Below are positions 5,191-12,918 of a stretch of 15,110 nt of DNA, one piece after another. Below the pieces are notes generated by a model that had not been told where the DNA came from, did not search any database, and saw nothing but the letters and a program-made list of their open reading frames with translations. Origin of the DNA: CAVQCX01 sp050050175 (lineage in GTDB: Bacteria; Pseudomonadota; Gammaproteobacteria; Chromatiales; Chromatiaceae); NCBI GenBank assembly GCA_050050175.1, contig JASFUT010000047.1, positions 1-15,110 of the forward strand. The letters are read 5' to 3'. The translations under genes and the position numbers were made by a program. Within the stretch, counting starts at the first letter, position 1; each line of letters starts with the position of its first letter.

Positions 5191-8106
5191 TCAGGGGCTC
5201 GGATCAGGATCGGGGGTGCGTCCGGCCAGCGAATTGCCGGGCGGCTGCGGCGGCCATTCGAGCCCGAACGCCTCGCGGCGCTGCAGGTCGTAGATGGCGA
5301 TGGGCTCGGCGGCGTGGTCGGCTGCGGGGTTGCGGCTGCGGTGGATGGCCACCGCCTGCTCCCGGGCGTGGTCGTCCGGGCGGTATTTCTCGTGCAGAGC
5401 GCGATGACGGGCGGCCCCCTCGCTGTCGCCCAGGTCCGCGAGAACCAGGGCGAGCGTGTAGTGGGCCCTCAGGTTCTCCGGGTCAATGGAAAGCGCTTCG
5501 TTCAGCCACTTCCGCGCGCGCTCCAGATAGGCGGCGCGCCGGTCGCCGCGCCCGGCGCCGCGCTCCTGGCGTGCCCGGTCGAACAGGGTGCGGCCGAGCT
5601 CGTTGAGCAGCCGGTAGTCGCGGCCGAAGTCGAAGCCCCGTCGCCGGGCGTCGGCGAAGCGGGTGCCGGCGACGTCCTCCAGCAGCTCGATGGCCCGGTC
5701 CAGGTTGCCGTACTCGCGCTCGATCAACGCCGAGTACCAGGCCAGGGTCCAGGGCGGGGCGGGCGGATCGAAGGCAGCGGCGCGCTGCAGGGCCTCGGCG
5801 GCGGCCTGCAGCCGCCCCTCCTTGTAGTAGGCGCGGGCGAGGTTCAGCGGGCCGTCGGGGCGCCCCAGGGCCTCGACCCGGCCGAATGCCTCCTCGGCCT
5901 GGCGCAGCTCGCCCTTGGACGATCCGCTGTTGCCCTCGCGCAGCAGGCCGATGCCGTAGTCGTTCCAGCGCTGCCAGACCGGGATGTCCGAGGCCTGGGC
6001 CGGTACGTCCGGCGCGGTATCGGCCACGGGGAAGGTCAGGCGATCGGCGGCGAGGGTGGTGACCGGCAGGTCGTTGCGGTCGAAGGCCGGTCCCTCCACG
6101 TGCCGGAGGAAGCGCGTGTCGAACTTCCGGTACTTGAGCCGCACCTCGACGGTGATGGGTCCGCGTGCGTCGGGTGGGACCTCCAGCGCGTAGTGCACCA
6201 CGCTCGCCGCGCCCGGCGGGATCTGATGGTCGTACAGCGCCACGACGATGTCGTGGGCGTTGCGCCGATCGATGCGGTTGCCCTGGCGGTCGAGGATGTA
6301 GCCGTTGATGAAGTAGGACCAGGGGTCGACCGTGCCGTCGGCGTCGAGTCCGCCGCTGCGCCCGATCACCCGGTCTGCGTCGCGCACGGTCACGTCCAGC
6401 CAGAGCTCGTTGGAGTCGATGGTGCCCTGGGTGAGCTGGTGACCGATCTTGAGTGTGCGCACCACGCTCTCGAGCAGGTAACGGCGCCCGGGCTCGAGGA
6501 CGGGGACCTCGGGCCGCAGCGGTGCGATCAGCTCACCGTCGATCCCCCCGCCCGGCTTCAGGCCGAAGATGTCGACTCGGGCGGTCCCCTCGAGCCGTGT
6601 CCGACGGGCCTGGTTGCCGGTCTCCTTCAGTCCGACCATCTCGGGAACCGCCGTGTTGGCCGCCGGGAAGATGTGGCTGTGCACACTCGGCTCTTCGGCG
6701 TCCGCGAACCGGCGGGCCGCCGGGTCTTCCGAGGGCGTCAGCGGCATGTGGCACTGCGCGCAGTTGGCGGCAGCCCGATCCGGGTAGTAGAAGCTGTCCA
6801 CGCGGTGGCCCGACACCCCGCTCAGCAGGAAGCTGTCGTAATGATTCTGGCCGCGCAGCCATTTGTAGTGGTTGAGCTCGTAGGGGAGGTGGACCTTGTG
6901 GCAACCGGAGCAGAACTCCGCCGTCCGGTGCATGGGCTTGAGAAGGGTCTTCTTGTGAAAGGCGGGCTTCGCCTTGATCAGCTGCCGGCTCACCGCCCTG
7001 AGGAATGCGTTGTCGCTGAACGCGAGGGGATAGCGCGGAGGGTCGACGATGGTGTAGTCGGCGTTGCCGCGCGGACCGTTCATCCGCGTGATGGCATGGC
7101 AGCCCAGGCAGGTGATGCCGGCGCTGGCGCCTGGATCGGTGTCGGGGTCGTACTCGGGATCGTCGAAGGCGCCGCTCAGCAGGGGCACCAGGTCGTGGCA
7201 GCCCGCGCAAAGACGCGTGGCCCGCACGTCCCCGTCGCGCTCCAGCACCACCCGCCGCGCCTCGTCGATGCTGAACCGGTAGGCGGGGTTGTTGAACGAG
7301 CTCAGGCGATGCACGCCCTGGGCCGCCTGGGCGGCGATGTCCCCGTGGCATTCCGCGCAGGTTTCGTCGTCCATCAGATGCGCGGGGGGAATGCGGGTCT
7401 GCGCCTGCGCTGTCTGGACCAGGGCGGGCAGGAACGGCTGCTCGTGCCCGCCACCGGTGCCGGTCCTGGTCATCAGATGGGCTCCGACCATGGCGACCGC
7501 GAAAACGGCGGCGGCCCCACTCCAGGCACCGCCGACCCGCCAGCGGATGCGGGGACCGGCCAGCCGGTGCAGCACGAACAGCCAGACCACGAGAAAGGGC
7601 GCGGCCACGTGGACCCAATAGGCGCTATCGCGCACGCTCGGGTCGTTGACCTCGAAGAAGCCGAACCGCGTGAGCACGATGCCCGAGGCCAGCACGGCGA
7701 GGGCGGCCAGATACAGACCCAGCCCGGCGCGCACCGCGTACCGATTGGGTCGGCGCCACGCCCGGCGCATATGAAGCACGCCGAATATGACCACCGGAAG
7801 GACGAGGATCAGGCCCAGCGCGAGATGGACCAGGAACATGGAGAGATAGAAAGGGTCCTGGAGGACCCGGTCGCCCAGGTGCTCGGCCAGGGTCACACCG
7901 CCCAGGTAGGCGGAGTTGACCACCAGCAGGGCAAACAGGAGAAAGATCAGGCGCAGGGTCAGGCGAAGGCGTGGGCTCACCACGGGCCGCTGGTCGCCTG
8001 CGGAGGGGCTTGGTCGCTGGGTGGCTGACTCCATGACGGGTACGGCTCGGCTCAGGGTGGAGAACCAGGGGCGCGCGCCGACGCAAGGCCGGTCGCGGCC
8101 GTTCAT
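5191..8106 (-). CDS. Multi-spanning membrane pentahaem cytochrome c with C-terminal TPR domain
   Basis: The 971-residue product has three parts. Residues 49-212 hold five predicted membrane helices (about 49-72, 85-112, 127-151, 162-181, 195-212). Arginine-rich loops at 114-126 and 181-190 place the N-terminus inside and the remainder in the periplasm. Residues 245-460 carry five CxxCH c-haem sites, at Cys250, 300, 333, 399 and 449, with many extra histidines (H266, H384, H393, H413, H422) able to act as distal ligands. Spacing and the CAECHGD start recall the cytochrome c554/multihaem group. Residues 530-690 look like a beta-rich domain I do not recognise. Residues 711-910 contain TPR-like helices (for example ARKWLNEALSIDPENLRAHYTLA). 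It probably passes electrons between the membrane pool and a periplasmic partner; the substrate is unknown. The ATG at 8106 follows a GGGGGAGGG stretch; an internal Met at residue 25 lacks an RBS. It is the first gene of the operon. Confidence 0.9.
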   Translation of the reverse strand: MNGRDRPCVGARPWFSTLSRAVPVMESATQRPSPSAGDQRPVVSPRLRLTLRLIFLLFALLVVNSAYLGGVTLAEHLGDRVLQDPFYLSMFLVHLALGLILVLPVVIFGVLHMRRAWRRPNRYAVRAGLGLYLAALAVLASGIVLTRFGFFEVNDPSVRDSAYWVHVAAPFLVVWLFVLHRLAGPRIRWRVGGAWSGAAAVFAVAMVGAHLMTRTGTGGGHEQPFLPALVQTAQAQTRIPPAHLMDDETCAECHGDIAAQAAQGVHRLSSFNNPAYRFSIDEARRVVLERDGDVRATRLCAGCHDLVPLLSGAFDDPEYDPDTDPGASAGITCLGCHAITRMNGPRGNADYTIVDPPRYPLAFSDNAFLRAVSRQLIKAKPAFHKKTLLKPMHRTAEFCSGCHKVHLPYELNHYKWLRGQNHYDSFLLSGVSGHRVDSFYYPDRAAANCAQCHMPLTPSEDPAARRFADAEEPSVHSHIFPAANTAVPEMVGLKETGNQARRTRLEGTARVDIFGLKPGGGIDGELIAPLRPEVPVLEPGRRYLLESVVRTLKIGHQLTQGTIDSNELWLDVTVRDADRVIGRSGGLDADGTVDPWSYFINGYILDRQGNRIDRRNAHDIVVALYDHQIPPGAASVVHYALEVPPDARGPITVEVRLKYRKFDTRFLRHVEGPAFDRNDLPVTTLAADRLTFPVADTAPDVPAQASDIPVWQRWNDYGIGLLREGNSGSSKGELRQAEEAFGRVEALGRPDGPLNLARAYYKEGRLQAAAEALQRAAAFDPPAPPWTLAWYSALIEREYGNLDRAIELLEDVAGTRFADARRRGFDFGRDYRLLNELGRTLFDRARQERGAGRGDRRAAYLERARKWLNEALSIDPENLRAHYTLALVLADLGDSEGAARHRALHEKYRPDDHAREQAVAIHRSRNPAADHAAEPIAIYDLQRREAFGLEWPPQPPGNSLAGRTPDPDPSP

Positions 8107-8315
8107 ATTAAACCAATCCCTCCCCCCTAGAGGAAGGCGGGAACACCCCTAGGGCAAATCCTGATGACGGCGGCGCGGCCGTTCGCCGCCGGCGGCGGGA
8201 CGGGCGCTCCCGGACCCTGGCATCGGGGCTGGGGTCGACGAGACCGTCCGGGGGAGGATGGAAATCCGCCCGACAGCCCCTATAGACGGAAGGACAGCCG
8301 CAGGGGTGGACAGCC
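8107..8315. promoter_or_regulatory. Divergent intergenic region that should hold the operon promoter
   Basis: This 209-bp gap separates the minus-strand cytochrome operon from a plus-strand small gene, so promoters for both should lie here. I see no convincing -35/-10 pair in either direction. What is visible: CCCCTAG at 8124-8130 and the palindrome CCCTAGGG at 8147-8154; a 7-bp GC stem GGCGGCG (8169-8175) with CGCCGCC (8184-8190); a TATAGA at 8281-8286 close to the small gene; and purine-rich ribosome binding stretches on both flanks. Confidence 0.35.
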
Positions 8316-8594
8316 ATGATGCGCGAAGACCTTCAGCAGGAGCTCGACCGCTTCCAGGAGGCGGCACTGGCGTTCCTGCGTGACCCGGGGGTGATCACCG
8401 GCATCGAGTTCGACGGCAGGGCGGGCCGGCTCATGCAGGCCTGCGCCCGCCAGATCCAGGACCATCGCCTGGTCAGCCGGCTCTTCGCGCTGCAGAAGCT
8501 GATCCGGGAGGTGGATGTCGACGGTGCGCGGGGGCTCTACGAGGAGGTGCTTGTCCACATGTCAGTCCAGGGGCTGAAGCCGCGGCCGTCCTGA
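8316..8594 (+). CDS. Small hypothetical protein, 92 residues
   Basis: I do not recognise this protein. It is predicted to be mostly alpha-helical and soluble, with no signal peptide, membrane segment or Cys pair (a single Cys). It opens with an acidic amphipathic helix (REDLQQELDRFQEAALAFL), then GVITGIEFDGRAGRLMQACARQIQDHRLVSRL and a final helix (DGARGLYEEVLVHMSV). The start is supported by AGGGGTGGA at 8302-8310, five bases before the first of two adjacent ATGs; the second ATG is an equally possible start. Real coding is also suggested by third-position GC bias in this frame. It is transcribed away from the cytochrome operon, and 162 bp separate it from the next gene. Confidence 0.7.
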   Translation: MMREDLQQELDRFQEAALAFLRDPGVITGIEFDGRAGRLMQACARQIQDHRLVSRLFALQKLIREVDVDGARGLYEEVLVHMSVQGLKPRPS

Positions 8595-8756
8595 TCTCCT
8601 CCGAAGCCGGCCCCCCGCCGCGATGCCGGGCCGTCGGGGCGGCACCCCGTGCACCCGGGCGGGGCCTCGGCGTGTAGACTCGACCGGAATGAATCCGCGC
8701 GCGGGCCGGTCCTCTCCGCAAGCCTCGCCCGCGGGCGGACTCCGGACAAAGAGCCC

Positions 8757-10895
8757 ATGAGAACATCCAAGCTAATCGCCCTGGTGCTCGTCGTGCTGGC
8801 CGTGGTGGCCTACTTCGGCCTGGGCATCGACGAGCAGATCAGCTTCGAGCGGTTGAAGGACCGCCAGGTCCAGGCCGAGGCCTGGGCGGAGCGCAATCCC
8901 CTGATCGCGCCGCTCGCCTTCATCGGCGTCTACGTGGCGGTGACCGGGCTCTCGGTCCCTGGCGCCGTTCCATTGACCCTCCTCGGCGCGGCCCTCTTCG
9001 GCCTGGCCTGGGGGACCGTCCTGGTCTCGCTCGGGTCCACCCTGGGGGCCACGCTCGCCTTCCTGATCGCTCGGCATCTGCTGCGTGACTGGGTGCAGTC
9101 GCGTTACGGAAAGCGGCTGGCGGCAGTCAACCGGGGCGTGGAGCGAGACGGCGCCTTCTATCTGTTCGGCCTGCGTCTGGTGCCAGTCTTCCCCTTCTTC
9201 GTGATCAATCTGGTGATGGGGCTCACGCCCATCCCGACCTGGACATACCTCTGGGTCAGCTGGCTGGGCATGCTCCCCGGCACCCTGGTGTACGTCAATG
9301 CCGGCACCCAGCTCGCCGGTCTGGAGAGCCCGGCCGGCATCCTCTCGCCGCAGCTTGTGGCGTCTTTCGCCCTGCTCGGGGTGTTTCCGCTGCTCGCCCG
9401 CTGGGGGCTCCGGCTCCTTCGGCGCCGCAGGGCCTATGCCCCGTTCGCCCGTCCGCGGCGGTTCGATTACAACCTCGCGGTGGTCGGCGCCGGCTCGGCG
9501 GGCCTGGTGGCCGCGTACATCGGGGCGGCGGCCCGGGCGCGAGTCGCCCTGGTCGAGGCCGGGGAGATGGGTGGGGACTGCCTGAACACCGGCTGCGTTC
9601 CGTCCAAGGCCCTTATTCGGACCTGCCGGTTTCTGGGGGACGCCCAGCGGGCCGCCGAGCTCGGGGTCGCCCGGGCCGATGTGGCCGTGGATTTCCCGGC
9701 CGTCATGGAGCGGGTTCGGCGGGTGGTGGCGACCGTGGCACCCCACGATTCTGTGGAGCGCTACACCCGCCTCGGCGTGGACTGTATCCGGGGGAGGGCG
9801 GAGCTCGTCTCGCCCTGGGAGCTGCGGGTCGGGGACCGCACCCTCAGCGCCCGAAGCATCATCCTGGCCACCGGCGCCCGGCCGCTGGTGCCCCCCATTC
9901 CCGGCCTGGACGGGCTGGACTGCCTGACCTCCGAGAACCTCTGGGCCCTGGATGGCCTCCCGGGACATCTGCTCGTGCTCGGCGGCGGGCCTATCGGCTG
10001 TGAGATGGCGTTGTGCTTCAGGCGCCTGGGAGCGGAAGTCACCATCGTCGAGCAGGCGCCGCAGCTCCTCCCGCGGGACGATGAAGACGTCGCCGAGGCG
10101 GTGGCGGCGCGCTTCCGTGCCGAGGGGGTGGATCTGCGCCTCGGCACCCGGGCGGAGCGCTTCGACGCCTCCGGTCGAGGGGGGGTGGTGCACTGGACGG
10201 CGGCGGAGGGCAGCGGAGAGCTCGCGTTCGACAGGGTGCTGGTTGCCGTAGGGCGGCGCCCGGAGGTGGAAGGACTTGGCCTGGAGCGGTTGGGCATCGA
10301 GCTGACCGATCGGGGAACGGTCGCCACGGACCCCTTCCTCCGGACCCGGTTTCCGAATGTCTACGCCTGCGGCGACCTGGTGGGGCCCTACCAGTTCACC
10401 CATGCGGCCTCGCATCAGGCCTGGCACGCGGCGGTGAACGCGCTGCTCGGCGGCATCTGGCGTTTTCGGGTGAGCCATGCCTCCCTGCCCCAGGTGGTCT
10501 ACACGGAGCCCGAGGTGGCCCGGGTGGGCGTCAACGAGCGCGAGGCACGGGAGCAGGAGATCGAGTTCGAGCTCACGCGCTTCGATCTGGCCGAGCTCGA
10601 CCGGGCGATCACCGACGAGGCGCGCGAAGGGTTCGTCAAGGTGCTGACGCGGCCGGGGAAGGACCGGATCCTGGGCGCCTGCGTGGTGGGCGGTCCGGCC
10701 TCGGAGATGATCAACGAGCTCGCCACGGGGATGCGCCACGGACTCGGGCTCAACAAGCTGATGGCTACCATACACGCCTACCCGACCTTCTCTGAGGCCA
10801 ACAAGATGGCCGCGGGCGTCTGGAAGCGGGGACACGTCGATCCCCGCCTGCTCGGGCTGGCCGGATGGGTCAACCGGCGCCGCCGCGGGGGCTGA
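8757..10895 (+). CDS. TVP38/DedA-type membrane domain fused to a mercuric-reductase/lipoamide-dehydrogenase-like flavoprotein
   Basis: The 712-residue product joins two families. Residues 1-225 are membrane helices of the TVP38/TMEM64 (SNARE-associated, DedA-like) type, with the signature stretch GAVPLTLLGAALFG, the conserved GSTLGATLAFLIAR and, further on, FGLRLVPVFPFFVINLVMGL. Residues 235-705 are a class I pyridine-nucleotide disulfide oxidoreductase: FAD-binding VVGAGSAGL (242-250), redox pair CLNTGC (Cys275/Cys280), NAD(P)-binding VLGGGPIG (407-414), second FAD motif ACGD (537-540) and the active-site base motif HAYPTFSE (His673/Glu680). All catalytic residues of a disulfide reductase are present. 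There is no N-terminal heavy-metal domain and no C-terminal Cys pair as in MerA, so mercury reduction is unlikely. The substrate is unknown; a membrane thiol, quinone or lipoamide-like compound is possible. I start at the ATG at 8757 because hydrophobic sequence follows at once; the open frame upstream looks non-coding. Confidence 0.92.
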   Translation: MRTSKLIALVLVVLAVVAYFGLGIDEQISFERLKDRQVQAEAWAERNPLIAPLAFIGVYVAVTGLSVPGAVPLTLLGAALFGLAWGTVLVSLGSTLGATLAFLIARHLLRDWVQSRYGKRLAAVNRGVERDGAFYLFGLRLVPVFPFFVINLVMGLTPIPTWTYLWVSWLGMLPGTLVYVNAGTQLAGLESPAGILSPQLVASFALLGVFPLLARWGLRLLRRRRAYAPFARPRRFDYNLAVVGAGSAGLVAAYIGAAARARVALVEAGEMGGDCLNTGCVPSKALIRTCRFLGDAQRAAELGVARADVAVDFPAVMERVRRVVATVAPHDSVERYTRLGVDCIRGRAELVSPWELRVGDRTLSARSIILATGARPLVPPIPGLDGLDCLTSENLWALDGLPGHLLVLGGGPIGCEMALCFRRLGAEVTIVEQAPQLLPRDDEDVAEAVAARFRAEGVDLRLGTRAERFDASGRGGVVHWTAAEGSGELAFDRVLVAVGRRPEVEGLGLERLGIELTDRGTVATDPFLRTRFPNVYACGDLVGPYQFTHAASHQAWHAAVNALLGGIWRFRVSHASLPQVVYTEPEVARVGVNEREAREQEIEFELTRFDLAELDRAITDEAREGFVKVLTRPGKDRILGACVVGGPASEMINELATGMRHGLGLNKLMATIHAYPTFSEANKMAAGVWKRGHVDPRLLGLAGWVNRRRRGG

Positions 10896-10930
10896 AGTCG
10901 ATTCCCGCCCGCCGCGCGGTGAGTCGGGGT

Positions 10931-10960
10931 GGGGCACCCGGAAGGCCCGTGCCCCTTTCT
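10931..10960 (+). terminator. Rho-independent terminator after the flavoprotein gene
   Basis: GGGGCAC (10931-10937) pairs with GTGCCCC (10949-10955) around an 11-base loop and is followed by TTTCTTCT. It lies 36 bp after the stop codon at 10895 and separates this transcript from the cytochrome c5 gene. Confidence 0.8.
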
Positions 10961-11027
10961 TCTGCGGAAAATTCCGGTAAGGTTGCGCGGTGCGTAAACG
11001 CTTTTTGGACCCGACGGAGGAATGATG

Positions 11028-11645
11028 ATGAGTAGTACGAACGGCTCCCACGTATCGATCACGGCTGCGTTGGCGATGGCCGCAGTGCTGGTCCTGTCCG
11101 CCTGCTCCCAGGGCGAGGACCAGCAAGCGCCCTCGGCGATGCCGGACGAGCCCACCATGAAGGGCGAGGCGACCACGGCCGAGGGTCAGGCGGCGGCACC
11201 CGCGATGGACGCCGGTGAGACCGCTGCCGCAGAATCGGCCCCCGCCGGGGATCAGTCCGGGATGGAGGAAGACACGGCATCCGGATCGGCGATGGAGGAG
11301 ATGAAGACTGCGGCCGGGGCCGCCATGGACGACATGAAGGCGGCCGCCGAGGGGATGCAGGCCTCCGCCGAGTCTGCCATGGCGTCGGCGACCGAATCGT
11401 CGGGACGCGCGCCCGAGAAGATCTACCAGACGTACTGCCAGGCCTGCCACATGTCCGGGGTAGCCGGTGCGCCCAAGCTCGGCGACAGCGCGGCCTGGGC
11501 CCCGCGCATCGCAAAGGGCATGGACACCCTGGTGACCCATGCGGTCAACGGCCTCAACGCCATGCCGCCCAAGGGCACCTGCATGGACTGCAGCGAGGCC
11601 GAGATCAAGGCCACCGTCGAGTACATGACCAGCCAGAGCCAGTAA
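11028..11645 (+). CDS. Lipoprotein cytochrome c5-family protein on a long Ala/Glu/Met-rich tether
   Basis: The product is 205 residues from this start. Its signal peptide ends in the lipobox VLSAC, giving a lipidated Cys26, so it should be anchored to a periplasmic membrane face. Residues 27-127 are low complexity, rich in Ala, Glu, Met, Ser and Gly, and probably an extended or helical tether. The C-terminal ~75 residues are a class I c-type domain with haem site CQACH (Cys137, Cys140, His141) and the Met ligand in NAMPPKG (Met179). The Cys pair CMDC (185/188) is the disulfide signature of cytochrome c5. It likely shuttles electrons to a terminal oxidase or reductase. Three ATGs run in a row (11022, 11025, 11028); GGAGG at 11016-11020 is seven bases before the third, so I use that one. 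Confidence 0.93.
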   Translation: MSSTNGSHVSITAALAMAAVLVLSACSQGEDQQAPSAMPDEPTMKGEATTAEGQAAAPAMDAGETAAAESAPAGDQSGMEEDTASGSAMEEMKTAAGAAMDDMKAAAEGMQASAESAMASATESSGRAPEKIYQTYCQACHMSGVAGAPKLGDSAAWAPRIAKGMDTLVTHAVNGLNAMPPKGTCMDCSEAEIKATVEYMTSQSQ

Positions 11646-11677
11646 CCCCGCACTTGCGGCGGGCGGCGCGGCGGTCG

Positions 11678-11713
11678 GCGGGCCGGGAGGCGGCGAAGGC
11701 GCTCCCGGCCCGC
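11678..11713 (+). terminator. Strong GC hairpin after the cytochrome c5 gene
   Basis: A 12-bp perfect stem, GCGGGCCGGGAG (11678-11689) with CTCCCGGCCCGC (11702-11713), closes a 12-base loop 32 bp after the c5 stop codon. Only GTCTTC follows, without a T-run, so it may be a weak intrinsic terminator or an mRNA 3' end stabiliser. Confidence 0.5.
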
Positions 11714-11719
11714 GTCTTC

Positions 11720-11760
11720 GCCGGCCGCGCACGGTTCCGCTCCCGGCGCGTGCGGCCGGC
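11720..11760. repeat. Second inverted repeat upstream of the glycosyltransferase gene
   Basis: GCCGGCCGC (11720-11728) pairs with GCGGCCGGC (11752-11760), a 9-bp perfect stem, with a further ACG/CGT pairing inside after a 2-base bulge. It ends 30 bp before the GTG start of the glycosyltransferase gene. With the preceding hairpin it fills most of this 145-bp gap; I see no promoter in it. Confidence 0.45.
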
Positions 11761-11790
11761 TGTGGCCGTCCCGGGGCAGGGTGCCTCAGG

Positions 11791-12918
11791 GTGAAAGTCC
11801 TGTTCGTCAATGCCCGGTACGACCCGGAGGGCATTGGAGGCCCGGCCCGGTCCCTGCGCATCTGGGCCGAGTATATGGTGCGCGACGGTCATGCACCGAT
11901 CGTGGTGTGCCGGGGCGTGGGAACCCGGCGGACCCGCGAGAGGCGCAACGGCGTCGAGGTCCTTCGCCTGCCCCCCACCCTGAGCGGCGCCGAGGCCGCG
12001 AAGGCCGTGGCCGCGGAGATCGCCAGTGTCCGCCCGGAGGTGGTCCACACCCACTTCCTCAAGGGGTTCGACAAGGATGCCCTCGCCCGGTCAATTGCTG
12101 CATTTCCCGGCCGCACCGTGCATACCCTGCACGAGTACTCCCTGGTCTGCGGCGAAGGCCTCTTGTTCCGGAACGGGCGAGCCTGCCGTGCGATCTGTCC
12201 CGACTGCCGGCAGGTGGCCGGGCGCGCGCGTCCGTTCGCGGATGCCGTGGACGCCGTGGTGGGCGTGAGCCGGCACGTACTCCGTCGTCACCTGGCCGAA
12301 GGTCTTTTCGAGGGGACGCCGTTGCGCAGGGTCATCCCCAATTCCTACGACGCCCCGCGGCCGGCGCCGCCCGCGGGCGGGTCAACGTGGCAGGGCCTGC
12401 GCCTGGGCTACCTCGGCCGGCTCTCCCGCGAGAAGGGTGTGGAGCACCTGCTGGCGACCGTGGCCGGCATCGCCCCGGACACGCCGTTGGAGCTTCTGGT
12501 GGCCGGCCGGCTGGACGATGCATACGGGAGGCAGCTCCGACAGCGCTTCGAGAGCCGGCGCATCCGGTTCGTGGGCTACGCGGACCCTGCGCGCTTCTTC
12601 CCGGCGATCGACCTGCTGGTCTTCCCTTCCGTGTGCGAGGAGACGTTCGGCCGGGGGGTGATCGAGGCACAGGCGCACGGTGTCCCCGTGATCGTCAGCG
12701 ACCGCGGAGCCCTGCCGGAGCTTGTGAGTCCCGGGGAGACGGGCTGGGTCTACGCGCCGGAGGAGCCCGCCTCTCTCAGACGCCTGATCTTCGGCGCCCT
12801 GCGCGGGCGCGACAGGATCGACGCCATGGCCTCCCGGTGCCGGGAAGCGGCGCGGGCGTTCGCGACCGATGGGGTGGTGCGGGCCTACTACGAGCTCTAT
12901 CGTGTGGCGGCGGGGTGA
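11791..12918 (+). CDS. Glycosyltransferase family 4 (GT-B fold)
   Basis: The 375-residue product shows the two Rossmann domains of GT4 enzymes, which transfer a sugar from a nucleotide-sugar donor, usually keeping the anomeric configuration. The N-terminus reads MKVLFVNARY followed by the Gly-rich GIGGPAR loop (14-20). VVHTHFLKGF (84-93) and HTLHEYSLVC (111-120) are the acceptor-side strands. Cys120, Cys132, Cys136 and Cys139 form a cluster seen in a subset of GT4 proteins and may bind a metal. The donor domain has LGYLGRLSREKG (205-216) and the EX7E motif at Glu284-Glu292 within EETFGRGVIEAQAHGVPVI. The substrate cannot be deduced. It uses a GTG start with a weak upstream CAGG. Its stop codon overlaps the start of the sulfotransferase gene, which suggests the two act on one product. 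Confidence 0.92.
   Translation: MKVLFVNARYDPEGIGGPARSLRIWAEYMVRDGHAPIVVCRGVGTRRTRERRNGVEVLRLPPTLSGAEAAKAVAAEIASVRPEVVHTHFLKGFDKDALARSIAAFPGRTVHTLHEYSLVCGEGLLFRNGRACRAICPDCRQVAGRARPFADAVDAVVGVSRHVLRRHLAEGLFEGTPLRRVIPNSYDAPRPAPPAGGSTWQGLRLGYLGRLSREKGVEHLLATVAGIAPDTPLELLVAGRLDDAYGRQLRQRFESRRIRFVGYADPARFFPAIDLLVFPSVCEETFGRGVIEAQAHGVPVIVSDRGALPELVSPGETGWVYAPEEPASLRRLIFGALRGRDRIDAMASRCREAARAFATDGVVRAYYELYRVAAG

Noticed and set aside
5104..8028. A 974-codon open frame on the plus strand opposite the cytochrome gene, and a similar one at 2134-3714.
   Set aside because: They mirror the minus-strand genes in GC-rich DNA where stop codons are rare. The translations are low-complexity Val/Gly/Arg/Ala with no domain, while the minus strand shows haem, FG-GAP and TPR motifs.
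9570..9600. Mercuric reductase and thus a mercury-resistance locus.
   Set aside because: The CxxxxC pair is common to all class I disulfide reductases; the C-terminal vicinal Cys pair of MerA, the MerA metal-binding domain and other mer genes are absent.
8772..11861. A 1029-codon open frame on the minus strand opposite the flavoprotein and cytochrome c5 genes.
   Set aside because: It spans two genes and a terminator on the opposite strand and has no recognisable domain, whereas the plus strand carries complete catalytic motifs.
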